Source: Nevskia sp.
GTDB lineage: Bacteria; Pseudomonadota; Gammaproteobacteria; Nevskiales; Nevskiaceae
DNA length: 37,713 bases
Assembly: GCA_031291075.1 (NCBI GenBank)
Contig: JARLJS010000108.1
Coordinates: forward strand, 1-37,713
Direction of reading: 5' to 3'
Made by a program: the position numbers and the translations under genes. Every line of letters begins with the position of its first letter. Positions within the stretch are counted from its first letter, which is position 1. Shown here piece after piece: positions 8,078 to 15,976 of the stretch. A model generated the notes under the pieces. It saw only the letters and a list, made by a program, of their open reading frames with translations, had not been told where the DNA came from and searched no databases.

Positions 8078-8455
8078 ATGCCTAGAGTGATTCATATTGT
8101 CGACGACGACGAGCCGGTGCGAACGGCCTTGAGCCTGTTGCTGCGCTCCTTCGGCTGGCAGGCAAGCGCCTTTGGGTCGGCACGGGCGTTTCTGGAGTCC
8201 TTGCGGCAAGGCGACATGCCGGACTGCTTGCTGCTCGATCTCAACATGCCCGGAATGAACGGCGCCGAATTGATGGAAGCGCTTGCTTCCATGCGCGTCT
8301 GGGTGCCCGTCATCATCATGACCGGGCAGCGCGATTCGCCCCTGGAGGCACGTGCGCGCCGTGCCGGGGCGAGGGAAGTGCTGAATAAACCGTTCGGCGA
8401 CGAAGAACTGAAAGCATCCATCGAGCGCGCGCTGGCAAACGCCGGCGGCGGCTGA
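8078..8455 (+). CDS. Single-domain response regulator (FixJ-type receiver)
   Basis: The 125-residue protein is a bare receiver domain. The acidic pair is in HIVDDDEPV, the phospho-acceptor is Asp54 in LLLDLNMPGMNG, the switch Thr is in IIMTGQ, and the conserved Lys is in LNKPF. It is closest in style to the N-terminal half of FixJ/NodW regulators, but the LuxR-type helix-turn-helix is absent and the frame stops right after the receiver. I started it at the ATG at 8078; a longer open frame begins at 7898 but would overlap the kinase gene. It probably takes phosphate from the upstream kinase and acts through protein contact or a phosphorelay. Confidence 0.85.
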   Translation: MPRVIHIVDDDEPVRTALSLLLRSFGWQASAFGSARAFLESLRQGDMPDCLLLDLNMPGMNGAELMEALASMRVWVPVIIMTGQRDSPLEARARRAGAREVLNKPFGDEELKASIERALANAGGG

Positions 8456-8499
8456 TGCGCGAGGCGCACATTCCCGCGCCATAAGGAGGGGCGGCGCGG

Positions 8500-8916
8500 T
8501 CAGGACGGCTTGGGCATCCCCAGGCGCTCGAACAGTATGTCCGGCGACACCGGGCACATCTCGTTCGTCCCGATCCGCACGGCCACCTGTACGGATTCGC
8601 CCTTGGTCAGGCGCACGCCGGTGGCATCGTCCCTCACCAGGTATTCGATCCTCAGGCAGCTTTCCCATTCGACCAGCGTGGCGCGCACCCGCACTTTCTG
8701 CCCGAACAGCGAGGGCTTGATGTAGCGCATGCGCATGTCGATCAGCGGCCACAGATAGCCGCTGGCCCGCATGCGGTCGTAGTTGTAGTCGAAACTGTCC
8801 AGCAGCGCGCAGCGCGCGATCTCGAAATACTTGGCGTAATGGCCGTGCCAGACAATGCCGACCACATCGACATCGTGGAACGGCACCAGAATCTCCACCT
8901 CGACGCTGCGTTTCAT
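8500..8916 (-). CDS. Acyl-CoA/ACP thioesterase, 4HBT hotdog family
   Basis: The 138-residue protein is a full-length single hotdog of the YbgC/4-hydroxybenzoyl-CoA thioesterase type. The segment FHDVDVVGIVWHGHYAKYFE holds the family's active-site Asp followed by the G-x-V-x-H/Y turn into the long helix. Similar small thioesterases occur in aryl polyene and related FAS/PKS clusters (ApeK), where they release or proofread acyl chains. It is the last gene in the direction of the biosynthetic cluster, separated from the outer-membrane barrel gene by 186 bp filled with repeated hairpins. It may therefore be expressed separately or by read-through. The acyl substrate cannot be told from sequence. 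Confidence 0.8.
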   Translation of the reverse strand: MKRSVEVEILVPFHDVDVVGIVWHGHYAKYFEIARCALLDSFDYNYDRMRASGYLWPLIDMRMRYIKPSLFGQKVRVRATLVEWESCLRIEYLVRDDATGVRLTKGESVQVAVRIGTNEMCPVSPDILFERLGMPKPS

Positions 8917-8967
8917 GGTATCGATGCGCCCCCTATGCGCGCCCTTGGTGCAGGCATACCGGTTGCT

Positions 8968-9073
8968 CCCCTCTCCCGCTTACGGGAGAGGGGTAGGGGA
9001 GAGGGGCTTTGAACGGGACGAACAGCCCCTCTCCCGGCCCTACGGGCCACCCTCTCCCGCAAGCGGGAGAGGG
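8968..9073. repeat. Composite extragenic palindrome block (ctctcccg family)
   Basis: Three interlocking hairpins fill the gap between the barrel and thioesterase genes. cccctctcccg (8968-8978) pairs with cgggagagggg (8983-8993). gggagaggggct (from 8997) pairs with agcccctctccc (from about 9023). ccctctcccgc (9050-9060) pairs with gcgggagaggg (9063-9073). This looks like a BIME-type cluster of REP elements. It differs in sequence from the ggcggatta hairpins elsewhere in the window. It may act as a transcript stabiliser or attenuator inside the operon. Confidence 0.75.
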
Positions 9074-9102
9074 AAAGTAGTGTGCACGTAGCGAAACATG
9101 CC

Positions 9103-10368
9103 CTAGTAGAAGTAACGTAACAGGATCTGCCAGACCGAGGACTGCGGTGCGGCGCCGAATTCGCTGGTCGAGTCGCCACAGTCGGTCTGCCATTGAATGG
9201 CCAGGTCCACCCGGTTCAGGTGATAGCGCGCTTCCGCCCATTGCAGGTGGCTGTGGTCGACCAGGTTGTAACGGGCGAACCCGCTCAGGTCCAGGTGCTG
9301 GACGAAGGCGTCGTTCCATCCCGCATAGAAGAACACGGCCTGCCTGCCGGGGAGCTCCTGCGCGTTTGCCGTGTAGAGGAAGTACTGCCCGTAGGCCTGC
9401 GGCGACTGGTGCAGCAGCGTGTCCAGGCCGGAGCGATTGAGGGCGGCGCCGTCGTACTCGTATTCGAATGTGAGGGATACGTTGCCGGACGTGGTGTAGG
9501 AGGCGCCGGTGGAGAAACGCTGGTGGAAGCGGTCCTTCTGCTCGGATCCGAGCGCCTGCATTTCCTGTGTGGGGCCCGAGCCGCCGCTCCATTCCAGGAA
9601 CGCGACGGTCGAATCGTTGAGCAGGGCGATCGTATTGAGCCCAAGCTGCGGCGGATGGGAGCCGTCGTCGAACAGCAGCGCTCCCAGGTTGACGTCCTCG
9701 CCGATGCGCTGCGCCAGCGCGATCAGCCCGCGGTTCTGGAAATTGGTGGCGCCCCAGTCCGGGCTGAACGAGGCATTGTTGTCGTGGACCGCCAGCTTGG
9801 GCGAGAACATCGCGCTGACGGAGCCGCCGTTCCACAGCATCTGCCCCCTGGCCATCGCACTGCCGAGCCGGTTCTCCTTGAGGCTGGCCGGGTCCACCGA
9901 AACGATCGAGCGGATCGCGCCCGCGCGGAAATAGTCCGTGGGGTTGTAGCCGAGCGCCACGCCGTGCAGCACGTTGATCCGCCCGAGGTCGGCGCTCCAG
10001 TCCGATCCGGCCTGCCAGCTGAGGTAGCCCTCCTTGAGGGTGTTGATGTTGGCGTGACGCTGGCCGAAGGCGGAAGGCGGCCCCTGGATGTCCCAGCGGT
10101 CGGCGAAGCTGGCGCGCAGGGAGTGCCACTGCGATGTTTCGCCCTGGACGCCGAGCGACAGACGGCGCGTGTCCACCTCGCCGCCATCCGCCCCGCGCAC
10201 GGAAACCAGCCCGACGGCGGGTTCGCCGAAAAAGCGCCAGTTGGATGCGCGCGCGGTCTCCTCCGGCGTGGTGTCGGCCAGCTTGAGCGCGTCGGTATCG
10301 GAGTCGGCCATGGCGGCGGAGCTGGCCGCCAGGGCGAGCAACAGCGGCAGGGCGGGCCCGCCTCTCAT
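9103..10368 (-). CDS. Outer-membrane beta-barrel protein of the biosynthetic cluster
   Basis: The 421-residue protein has a signal peptide (LPLLLALAASSAAMA, cleavage before DSD) and then alternating polar/aromatic beta strands such as NVSLTFEYEYDGAAL and VDLAIQWQ. It ends in LLRYFY, the C-terminal aromatic signature recognised by the Bam machinery. It resembles DUF1302-like or alginate-export-type barrels, but I cannot place it in a family with certainty. The start ATG (10366-10368) overlaps the stop of the LolA-like gene by four bases (ATGA), so the two are translationally coupled. Together with that gene and the upstream ABC transporter it suggests a dedicated route for a hydrophobic product to the outer membrane. 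A pore or a receiving platform are both possible. Confidence 0.72.
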   Translation of the reverse strand: MRGGPALPLLLALAASSAAMADSDTDALKLADTTPEETARASNWRFFGEPAVGLVSVRGADGGEVDTRRLSLGVQGETSQWHSLRASFADRWDIQGPPSAFGQRHANINTLKEGYLSWQAGSDWSADLGRINVLHGVALGYNPTDYFRAGAIRSIVSVDPASLKENRLGSAMARGQMLWNGGSVSAMFSPKLAVHDNNASFSPDWGATNFQNRGLIALAQRIGEDVNLGALLFDDGSHPPQLGLNTIALLNDSTVAFLEWSGGSGPTQEMQALGSEQKDRFHQRFSTGASYTTSGNVSLTFEYEYDGAALNRSGLDTLLHQSPQAYGQYFLYTANAQELPGRQAVFFYAGWNDAFVQHLDLSGFARYNLVDHSHLQWAEARYHLNRVDLAIQWQTDCGDSTSEFGAAPQSSVWQILLRYFY

Positions 10369-11165
10369 TCCGGCGAGAACCGGGGCAGGTAGTCCGCCTG
10401 CAGCCAGGTGTCCGGGATGTCCCGCTTGACGAAGTCCGAATAGCGCATCACCGTGACCCAGTTGGGGTTGAGGCCGTCGATGATCACCATCTCGGTGGGG
10501 CGCTGCTGTCCCAGGTTGTCCTGGAAGTGCCGGAAATACGCGCTTTTCAGGAGCCGGCCGCTCTCCGAGAAGTAGCGCGCCTTGATCGGACGGCTGGTGG
10601 CGGCGGCGATCCACATCTCGATGTGGTCGTAGGTCACGTCCGGGGCGGCGGCGGCCAGCTCGAGCTTGTAGCAGTGCTGGTTCTGCCGTTCGCCGTCCTG
10701 CACATCCTCTTCGCCGGCCAGCTTGGCGCGGTAGTCCTTGGCCAGGTTGACCGTCACCACGTCGCCGTTCGCGGCCTGTCCCAGCAGCCGCTGCTGCGGG
10801 GAAAGACGGATGGTGGACTTCCCCGTGGGGTCGTAGAACCACAGGTCGTTGCCGTTCTTCAGCATCAGCTTGTTGGCATCGCGGGGCGGTGCGACGAAGC
10901 GGATCAGGCTGCGGAACTGGCCGCTGTTCTCCGCGGCCTTCGAATACACCTGCAGCGCGGTGGAATCGGTCTGCTTGCCGTCGCGGTATTCGATCAGCGT
11001 GGTGGTGATGCTGAAGGGATACTGCGGATTGCGCACATCGTCGCTGGCGGCAAGGATGTGTTGCGCGTCGGGCGGAGCGGCGGCGGCGGCCAGCGCGAAC
11101 AGCAACGCCGCCAGGACCGTTGCCCGGCCGGCTGCCTTGCCGCGCTCAAACGTGACGTAGGGCAT
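10365..11165 (-). CDS. LolA-like periplasmic carrier (outer membrane lipoprotein-sorting protein family)
   Basis: This 266-residue protein has a signal peptide (ATVLAALLFALAAAAA) and a domain with the hallmarks of the LolA-like PF17131 family. These include SLIRFVAPPRDANKLMLKN, then DLWFYDPTGKSTIRLSPQQR, and a C-terminal VMRYSDFVKRDIPDTWL. I chose the ATG at 11165, which overlaps the permease 3' end by 20 bp. Its class carries lipoproteins or other lipids across the periplasm. Here it lies between a LolE/MacB-type permease and an outer-membrane barrel, the position expected for a carrier of the cluster's product. Which lipid it binds is inference. Confidence 0.82.
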   Translation of the reverse strand: MPYVTFERGKAAGRATVLAALLFALAAAAAPPDAQHILAASDDVRNPQYPFSITTTLIEYRDGKQTDSTALQVYSKAAENSGQFRSLIRFVAPPRDANKLMLKNGNDLWFYDPTGKSTIRLSPQQRLLGQAANGDVVTVNLAKDYRAKLAGEEDVQDGERQNQHCYKLELAAAAPDVTYDHIEMWIAAATSRPIKARYFSESGRLLKSAYFRHFQDNLGQQRPTEMVIIDGLNPNWVTVMRYSDFVKRDIPDTWLQADYLPRFSPE

Positions 11166-12567
11166 TGACGATCTCCATCTTGGCGGCACGGTGGGCGGGC
11201 CACCATGCCGAACCCATGACCAGCAGGATCAGCGTCGCGGCGATGCCCAGGATGAACAGGAGATTCTGCTTTCCGGACAGCCAGATGAAATAGAGCACCT
11301 GGTCGACACGTCCCGGCGGTACGTAGCTGAGCCCGGAGTGATTGACTACCGCGGCCAGCAGCAGGGTGATCATCACGCCGAGCACGACGCCGAGGATGCC
11401 GAGGACCAGGCCTTCGTAGATGAACAGCATCTGGATGCCCCGGCGCCGCATGCCGATGGCGCGCAGGGTGCCGATCTCCACCGTGCGCTCGACGATGGAG
11501 GTATTCATCGTGTTGCTGACGGTGAACAGCACGATCACCCCCATCAGGATGGCGATGAAGCCGAAGATGGCGTTGAAGAAGCTGATGAATTGGCCGTAGG
11601 TGGGATTGATGGTGGCGAAGTCCAGCACGTCCAGCTCCTGGCCGGGGAAGCTGGCGGCGAGAAGTTCCCGCAGCCGCGCCCTGGCCGGCGCGATCTGGCC
11701 GGTATGCTGGAGCTGCACCACGATGCCCGTGACCTGCGGCGCCGAGCGGCCGTAGATGAGCCGTTGCGCTTCCTCCAGGTGCATCATCAGGAAGACGTCG
11801 TCCAGCTCCTTGATCCCCTGGTTCCCCGCTTCGACCACGCTCAGGCTGACGACATTGGGCGCGCCGTGGGTATCGGCCGCGAGCACCTCGATGCGGGCCG
11901 CGCTGTCGTTCGCCGCGGGCTCGCCGGGTTCCCCGCGCGCTAAATCGCTGATGTCGGCGGGCGCCGCGGCCGCGTTGGCGGACTCCGGCGGCGGGGCCGG
12001 ATCCGGCGGGGCCTCCTGTTTGCAGTCGGGCACTTTCAGCTTGCGGCACAGGTGCAGTACGCGGGCCACCCCCATGCCGACCACGGCGGCGTCCGGGGCC
12101 GTGCCGGTCAGCGACAGCGGCTTGCCGTTGTTGATGGCGGGGAAGCCGTAATCGTTCCAGGCCTGCAGCTTGTTCTGGTCGTCGACGTCGATGCCGGTGC
12201 CGATGACCGTGCGGGAGACACCCGCGGCGAAATTTCCGGCGATGCCACCGAGCTGGAGCGTCGGCGTGACCACCGTGAGCATGGGGGCGAGCACCGGGTC
12301 ATGCTGCACGGCGTCGATGATCTGCTGGTAGTCGGAGATGCCGTAGGCCGCCGGATTGCCGCCGCCGTAAAGATAGTAGCCCTTGCGCTGGATCTGCAGG
12401 TGCCCGCTGCGCTTCACGAATTCCGTCTGGGTGCCGTAAATGATCCCCCTGCTGTATCCGCCGAATAACAGGATCGACTGCGTGCCGACGACGATGGCGA
12501 GCAGGGTGGACAGGGTGCGCCGGCGGTTGCGCAGCAGGTTGCGAAGGGCGAGCAGCAGGTTCCTCAC
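11146..12567 (-). CDS. ABC transporter permease, FtsX/MacB/LolE type
   Basis: The 473-residue protein has the type VII ABC layout: a basic N-terminus (ALRNLLRNRRRTLSTLLA) and first membrane helix at about 20-40, a long periplasmic domain to about 305, then three helices (about 315-340, 365-395, 430-455) and the MRRRGIQ coupling region. The C-terminus, WPAHRAAKMEIVNALR, is characteristic of the FtsX family. The periplasmic part carries a Pro/Ala-rich insertion (about 185-222) just after two cysteines, Cys174 and Cys182, that could form a disulfide. The start overlaps the ATPase stop by four bases (ATGA). Such permeases extract lipids or lipoproteins from the inner membrane or drive tripartite efflux. 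No MacA or TolC partner is present, which favours a Lol-like role. Confidence 0.87.
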   Translation of the reverse strand: MRNLLLALRNLLRNRRRTLSTLLAIVVGTQSILLFGGYSRGIIYGTQTEFVKRSGHLQIQRKGYYLYGGGNPAAYGISDYQQIIDAVQHDPVLAPMLTVVTPTLQLGGIAGNFAAGVSRTVIGTGIDVDDQNKLQAWNDYGFPAINNGKPLSLTGTAPDAAVVGMGVARVLHLCRKLKVPDCKQEAPPDPAPPPESANAAAAPADISDLARGEPGEPAANDSAARIEVLAADTHGAPNVVSLSVVEAGNQGIKELDDVFLMMHLEEAQRLIYGRSAPQVTGIVVQLQHTGQIAPARARLRELLAASFPGQELDVLDFATINPTYGQFISFFNAIFGFIAILMGVIVLFTVSNTMNTSIVERTVEIGTLRAIGMRRRGIQMLFIYEGLVLGILGVVLGVMITLLLAAVVNHSGLSYVPPGRVDQVLYFIWLSGKQNLLFILGIAATLILLVMGSAWWPAHRAAKMEIVNALRHV

Positions 12568-13268
12568 GCGCTGCCCTCCGCCGCGGCACCACGTTCCACC
12601 GAGATGATGCGACCGTCGCGGATCTGCATGCTGTCGTCCGCCTGGAGCATGACCTTGGGATCATGCGAGGAAAATATGAAAGATACGTGGTGATCGCGCT
12701 GGATGCGGCGCATCAGCGCGATGATGGCCGAGCCGGTCTCGCTGTCGAGATTGGCGGTGGGCTCGTCGGCGAAGACCACCTTGGGCTCAGGGGACAGTGC
12801 CCGGGCGATGGCGACTCTCTGGCGTTGCCCTCCGGAGAGCTGGCCGGGGCGGTGCCCGGCCTTGTCGGAAAGCCCGACCGCGTCCAGCAGCGACCGCACC
12901 CGGTCGCGGCGGACCTTCGCCGGCACCTGGGCGAGCAACAAGGGGTACTCCACGTTTTCGTAGGCGGTGAGCACCGGGAGCAGGTTGAAGTTCTGGAAGA
13001 TGAAACCCAGGTTGCGCGCCCTGAAGTCGGACAGGGCGTCGTCCGACAGGTCCTTGACCGGCTGTCCCGCGATGAGGATCTCCCCCTGGTCCGGGCGGTC
13101 CAGGCATCCCATCAGGTTGAGCAGGGTGGTCTTGCCGCTGCCGGACGGTCCCGAGATCACGGTAAAGCAGTTGCCGCGGATTTCCAGGTTGATGTCGATC
13201 AGCGCCGGGATGTCCACCGCGTCCAGCTTGTAGGTCTTGCCAACGTTCTTGAGGACGATCGGGTGCAT
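12564..13268 (-). CDS. ABC transporter ATP-binding protein, LolD/MacB type
   Basis: The 234-residue protein is a complete nucleotide-binding subunit. Walker A is GPSGSGKTT (40-48), the Q-loop is FIFQNFNLLP, the signature is LSGGQRQR (144-151), Walker B and D-loop are VVFADEPTANLD (about 164-175), and the H-loop His is in FIFSSHD. The FQNFNLLPVLTAYENVEYPL segment is typical of the LolD/MacB/FtsE subfamily. It is the first of four tightly overlapping transport genes (ATPase, permease, LolA-like, barrel). It lies 67 bp after the malonyltransferase gene, so synthesis and transport probably share a transcript. It would power extraction of the pathway product from the inner membrane. Confidence 0.92.
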   Translation of the reverse strand: MHPIVLKNVGKTYKLDAVDIPALIDINLEIRGNCFTVISGPSGSGKTTLLNLMGCLDRPDQGEILIAGQPVKDLSDDALSDFRARNLGFIFQNFNLLPVLTAYENVEYPLLLAQVPAKVRRDRVRSLLDAVGLSDKAGHRPGQLSGGQRQRVAIARALSPEPKVVFADEPTANLDSETGSAIIALMRRIQRDHHVSFIFSSHDPKVMLQADDSMQIRDGRIISVERGAAAEGSA

Positions 13269-13335
13269 GGCTGCTCGCCGGGTGCGGTGCGGTTGGGCGA
13301 CTTCTTGTCGTTGTAGTATGTATCGGTACAGCGGG

Positions 13336-14211
13336 CTATGCGACTACGGCTTTGCGGATCTCGTTCACCATGCGGATCAACGGGGTGGGGCGGGCGCCGG
13401 CCAGTTTAGGCCCCAGTTCCACAAACTCGTCCACGCCCTGCGCCGCCAGGTAGCGGATGCAGCCCACCCAGTCCACCGAGCGCGCGATCTGCGCGGCGAG
13501 GGTGGTTTCCAGCTCCCCGCCGCGATATGGCAGTGCGGTGACGTTGGAGATCACGGGGATCCGCGGGTCGCGCAGCTCGAGGCCACGCAGGAAGCTCTCG
13601 AACGCCGGCTGCTGCGCCTGCATGTACCGCGAGTGAAACGGACCGCTGACGTTGACCGGCAGGCAGTCGACGCTCTGCGCCTGGCAGGCCTGCTCCAGCC
13701 GGGCGACGTCCCCGGCGGGGCCGGACACCACGGTCTGGAGCGGAGAGTTGAAGTTGGCCAAGTCGATGCTTTCGAGGCGGTGGTCGCGCAGGAGCTGGGC
13801 CAAGTCCTCGGCGCCGATGCCGAGCACTACCAGCATCCCTCCGCCGGCAACTTCGGCCATCAGCTGGCCGCGCTTCTGCACCATGCGCAGGCCGGTTTCG
13901 AAATCGAAACACCCCGCCGCCAGCAGGGCATTGCATTCGCCGAGGCTGTGGCCGGCCAGGAAATGGGGTTGCGCGTCGGACGAAGCGCCGTCCCGCCAGG
14001 AGAAATAGCGCAGGGCATTGACGACGAACAGCGCCGGCTGGGTGTACTGGGTCAGGCGCAGGAGGTCGTCCGGATCCTCCAGGCAGAGCGTTTCGATGCA
14101 GTACCCCAGCACCGACGAAGCGAGTTCCGCCTGTTCCCGGTAGAGCGGGAACAGGTCTTTCCCCATTCCTTTGAATTGCGCTCCCTGTCCCGGGAAGAGC
14201 AAGGCCTTCAT
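13336..14211 (-). CDS. Discrete malonyl-CoA:ACP acyltransferase, trans-AT polyketide type
   Basis: The 291-residue acyltransferase has FPGQGAQFKGMG at the N-terminus, the catalytic Ser89 in AGHSLGE, Arg114 in VQKRGQLM and His193 in GPFHSRYM. The F after P in GPFHS is the malonyl-selecting arrangement. The segments LGYCIETLC and TQYTQPALFVVNALRYF are characteristic of the stand-alone acyltransferases of trans-AT polyketide systems rather than of housekeeping FabD. It would load malonyl units onto the cluster's ACP. A gap of 120 bp separates it from the diiron gene upstream and 67 bp from the ABC ATPase downstream. The trans-AT affiliation rests on motif memory and should be tested by phylogeny. 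Confidence 0.85.
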   Translation of the reverse strand: MKALLFPGQGAQFKGMGKDLFPLYREQAELASSVLGYCIETLCLEDPDDLLRLTQYTQPALFVVNALRYFSWRDGASSDAQPHFLAGHSLGECNALLAAGCFDFETGLRMVQKRGQLMAEVAGGGMLVVLGIGAEDLAQLLRDHRLESIDLANFNSPLQTVVSGPAGDVARLEQACQAQSVDCLPVNVSGPFHSRYMQAQQPAFESFLRGLELRDPRIPVISNVTALPYRGGELETTLAAQIARSVDWVGCIRYLAAQGVDEFVELGPKLAGARPTPLIRMVNEIRKAVVA

Positions 14212-14331
14212 TCCTCAGCCCCCTTGTTGCACATGGCGTCGGTCACGCGCTGCCCGCCAGTCAATGGCCGCAGGCAGGCGTAGCCGTGTGCTGGCGTGGC
14301 CGGCCCCGGTCCGACAGGCTCTATGTCCGGC

Positions 14332-15171
14332 TCAGGCGTTGGCGGGAACCGCAACAGCGCTCCTCGCCTTGCGCTTGGCAAGATGCTCGTTCTTGAATTT
14401 GATATACACGTCGTAGATATGATCAGGATCCGGGATATCGACCCCGGCCAGCTTGCTGATGCGGGACGCGATCTGCTTGCGGGTCTTCTTCCCCGCGCTG
14501 TCGCCGAGTCCATCGAGGCTGCGCACGGTCAGGAAGACCGGGTGGTTGATGAACTGGTCGGTCTGCAGGAACACCCAGGCGGACCGCAGCACGATGGACC
14601 GTTCGTAGTCCGGGTCTGCCGACGATTCGATGGTCCTGCGCGCGTAGTTCTCGAACCCCACCGAGTGGCGCATCTCGTCCTTGCCCAGCTTGAAGGTGAT
14701 GTCCTTGAGCACCGGCTCGGGCATGGTCTCCGACATCGTCATGTACATGCTGCCGGCGACGATTTCCGAGATGACGTTGAACGTCAGCATCTCTACCTTG
14801 GACTTCGTCATCGGCGTGATGATGCGTCCTTCCTTCAGGTACTTGCCGGGCAGTTGCACGCCGTTCAGGGACAGCCATTTGACCAGGGCATGCGGATGCT
14901 TGGTTTCCTCGTACAGCCACACCGCCAGCCACTGCGTGAAATCGATGTCGTCCTCGAACATGGACATGAACGACTGCGTCGCCGAATAGGTGGTCAACTC
15001 GCCGAACGCGACCTGCTTGACCATTTCGAGGAGATGGGGGGTAATCAGGGACTTGTCGATGCTGTCCCAGGCGATATCCTTCATGTACCAGCGGGCCTTT
15101 TCGGCCACGTCGAACAAAGAGTAGTAAGACAAGTCCGAAAAAACGTCATTGACCGATACCGACGCGCTCAT
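14332..15171 (-). CDS. Ferritin-fold diiron enzyme, probable oxygenase/desaturase of the cluster
   Basis: The 279-residue helical protein carries a full carboxylate-bridged diiron set: Glu58 (FGELTTY), Glu89-x-x-His92 (EETKH), Glu136 (VISEIVAG) and Glu166-x-x-His169 (KDEMRH). The order E, ExxH, E, ExxH matches acyl-ACP desaturases, AurF-type N-oxygenases and ribonucleotide reductase R2 relatives. No membrane segment or signal peptide is visible, so it should act in the cytoplasm, plausibly on ACP-bound chains. The start has aggag seven bases upstream. It sits between the ketoreductase (67 bp away) and the malonyltransferase. Whether it desaturates, hydroxylates or cleaves the chain cannot be told. 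It is the main tailoring enzyme visible in the cluster. Confidence 0.78.
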   Translation of the reverse strand: MSASVSVNDVFSDLSYYSLFDVAEKARWYMKDIAWDSIDKSLITPHLLEMVKQVAFGELTTYSATQSFMSMFEDDIDFTQWLAVWLYEETKHPHALVKWLSLNGVQLPGKYLKEGRIITPMTKSKVEMLTFNVISEIVAGSMYMTMSETMPEPVLKDITFKLGKDEMRHSVGFENYARRTIESSADPDYERSIVLRSAWVFLQTDQFINHPVFLTVRSLDGLGDSAGKKTRKQIASRISKLAGVDIPDPDHIYDVYIKFKNEHLAKRKARSAVAVPANA

Positions 15172-15238
15172 AGGACTGCTCCTGCAAAAAAGTGGATGGA
15201 ACGTAATATCCGCCCGGATTTGGTGAAGCCTGGGGCAG

Positions 15239-15976
15239 TCAGGCCATCCCTCCGTTCACTCCGACGATCTGACCGGTGATGTAGCTGGCGGCCTCCGAGG
15301 CCAGAAAGCCGACCAGGGCCGCTACTTCCTCGGTCCGCCCCGGGCGCTGCATCGGCACGATCATTTTCAGCATGGCCGGATCGAACTTGCCCTTGGCCAT
15401 GCCACCGTCGATCACCCCCGGCGCCACCACGTTGACGGTGATATTGCGGCTGGCCAGCTCGTGCGCCAGCGACTTGGTCGCGCCATGCAGGCCGGCCTTG
15501 GCGGCGGAGTAGTTGGTCTGGCCGCGGACTCCGATAACGCCGGATACCGAGGAAATATTGATGATCCGGCCCTTGCGATTGCGGATCATGGGCATCAGCA
15601 GGGGCCGGGTGACGTTGAAGAAGCCGTTCAGCGTGGTGTTGATCACGCTGTCCCAGGCATCGAACTCCATTCCGGCCATCGGGCTGTCGTCCACCGTGCC
15701 CGCGTTGTTCACCAGCACGTCGACCGGCCTGGTTTCCACCAGGCCGGACAGGACCTGCTGCGCCTGGGCCGTGTCGGTGACGTCGAAGACGATCGTCTCC
15801 GCCTTCCCGCCCGTTTCGCGGATCTGCCGCACGACCATCTCGGCCTTGTCCGGGTTCCGGTTGGCGTGCACGTAGACCATCAGGCCCTGTTTGGCCAGTT
15901 CGAGACAAATGGCGGAGCCGATGTCGCCGCTGCCGCCGGTGACCAGCGCTGTCTGCAGGGAGGCCATGGTTCCCAT
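15239..15976 (-). CDS. 3-oxoacyl-ACP reductase, FabG/ApeQ type
   Basis: This 245-residue classical short-chain dehydrogenase has TGGSGDIGSA for cofactor binding, NNAG in strand 4, Ser143 in IISSVSG-like context (NISSVSGVIG), and Tyr156-x3-Lys160 in NYSAAKAG. The C-terminal YITGQIVGVNGGMA is typical of FabG. It would reduce beta-ketoacyl-ACP with NADPH in each extension cycle. The ATG at 15974-15976 directly follows the dehydratase stop codon, with gaggag just upstream. A second in-frame ATG nine bases later is also possible. Its place between the dehydratase and the diiron enzyme supports a cluster-specific role rather than housekeeping lipid synthesis. Confidence 0.9.
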   Translation of the reverse strand: MGTMASLQTALVTGGSGDIGSAICLELAKQGLMVYVHANRNPDKAEMVVRQIRETGGKAETIVFDVTDTAQAQQVLSGLVETRPVDVLVNNAGTVDDSPMAGMEFDAWDSVINTTLNGFFNVTRPLLMPMIRNRKGRIINISSVSGVIGVRGQTNYSAAKAGLHGATKSLAHELASRNITVNVVAPGVIDGGMAKGKFDPAMLKMIVPMQRPGRTEEVAALVGFLASEAASYITGQIVGVNGGMA

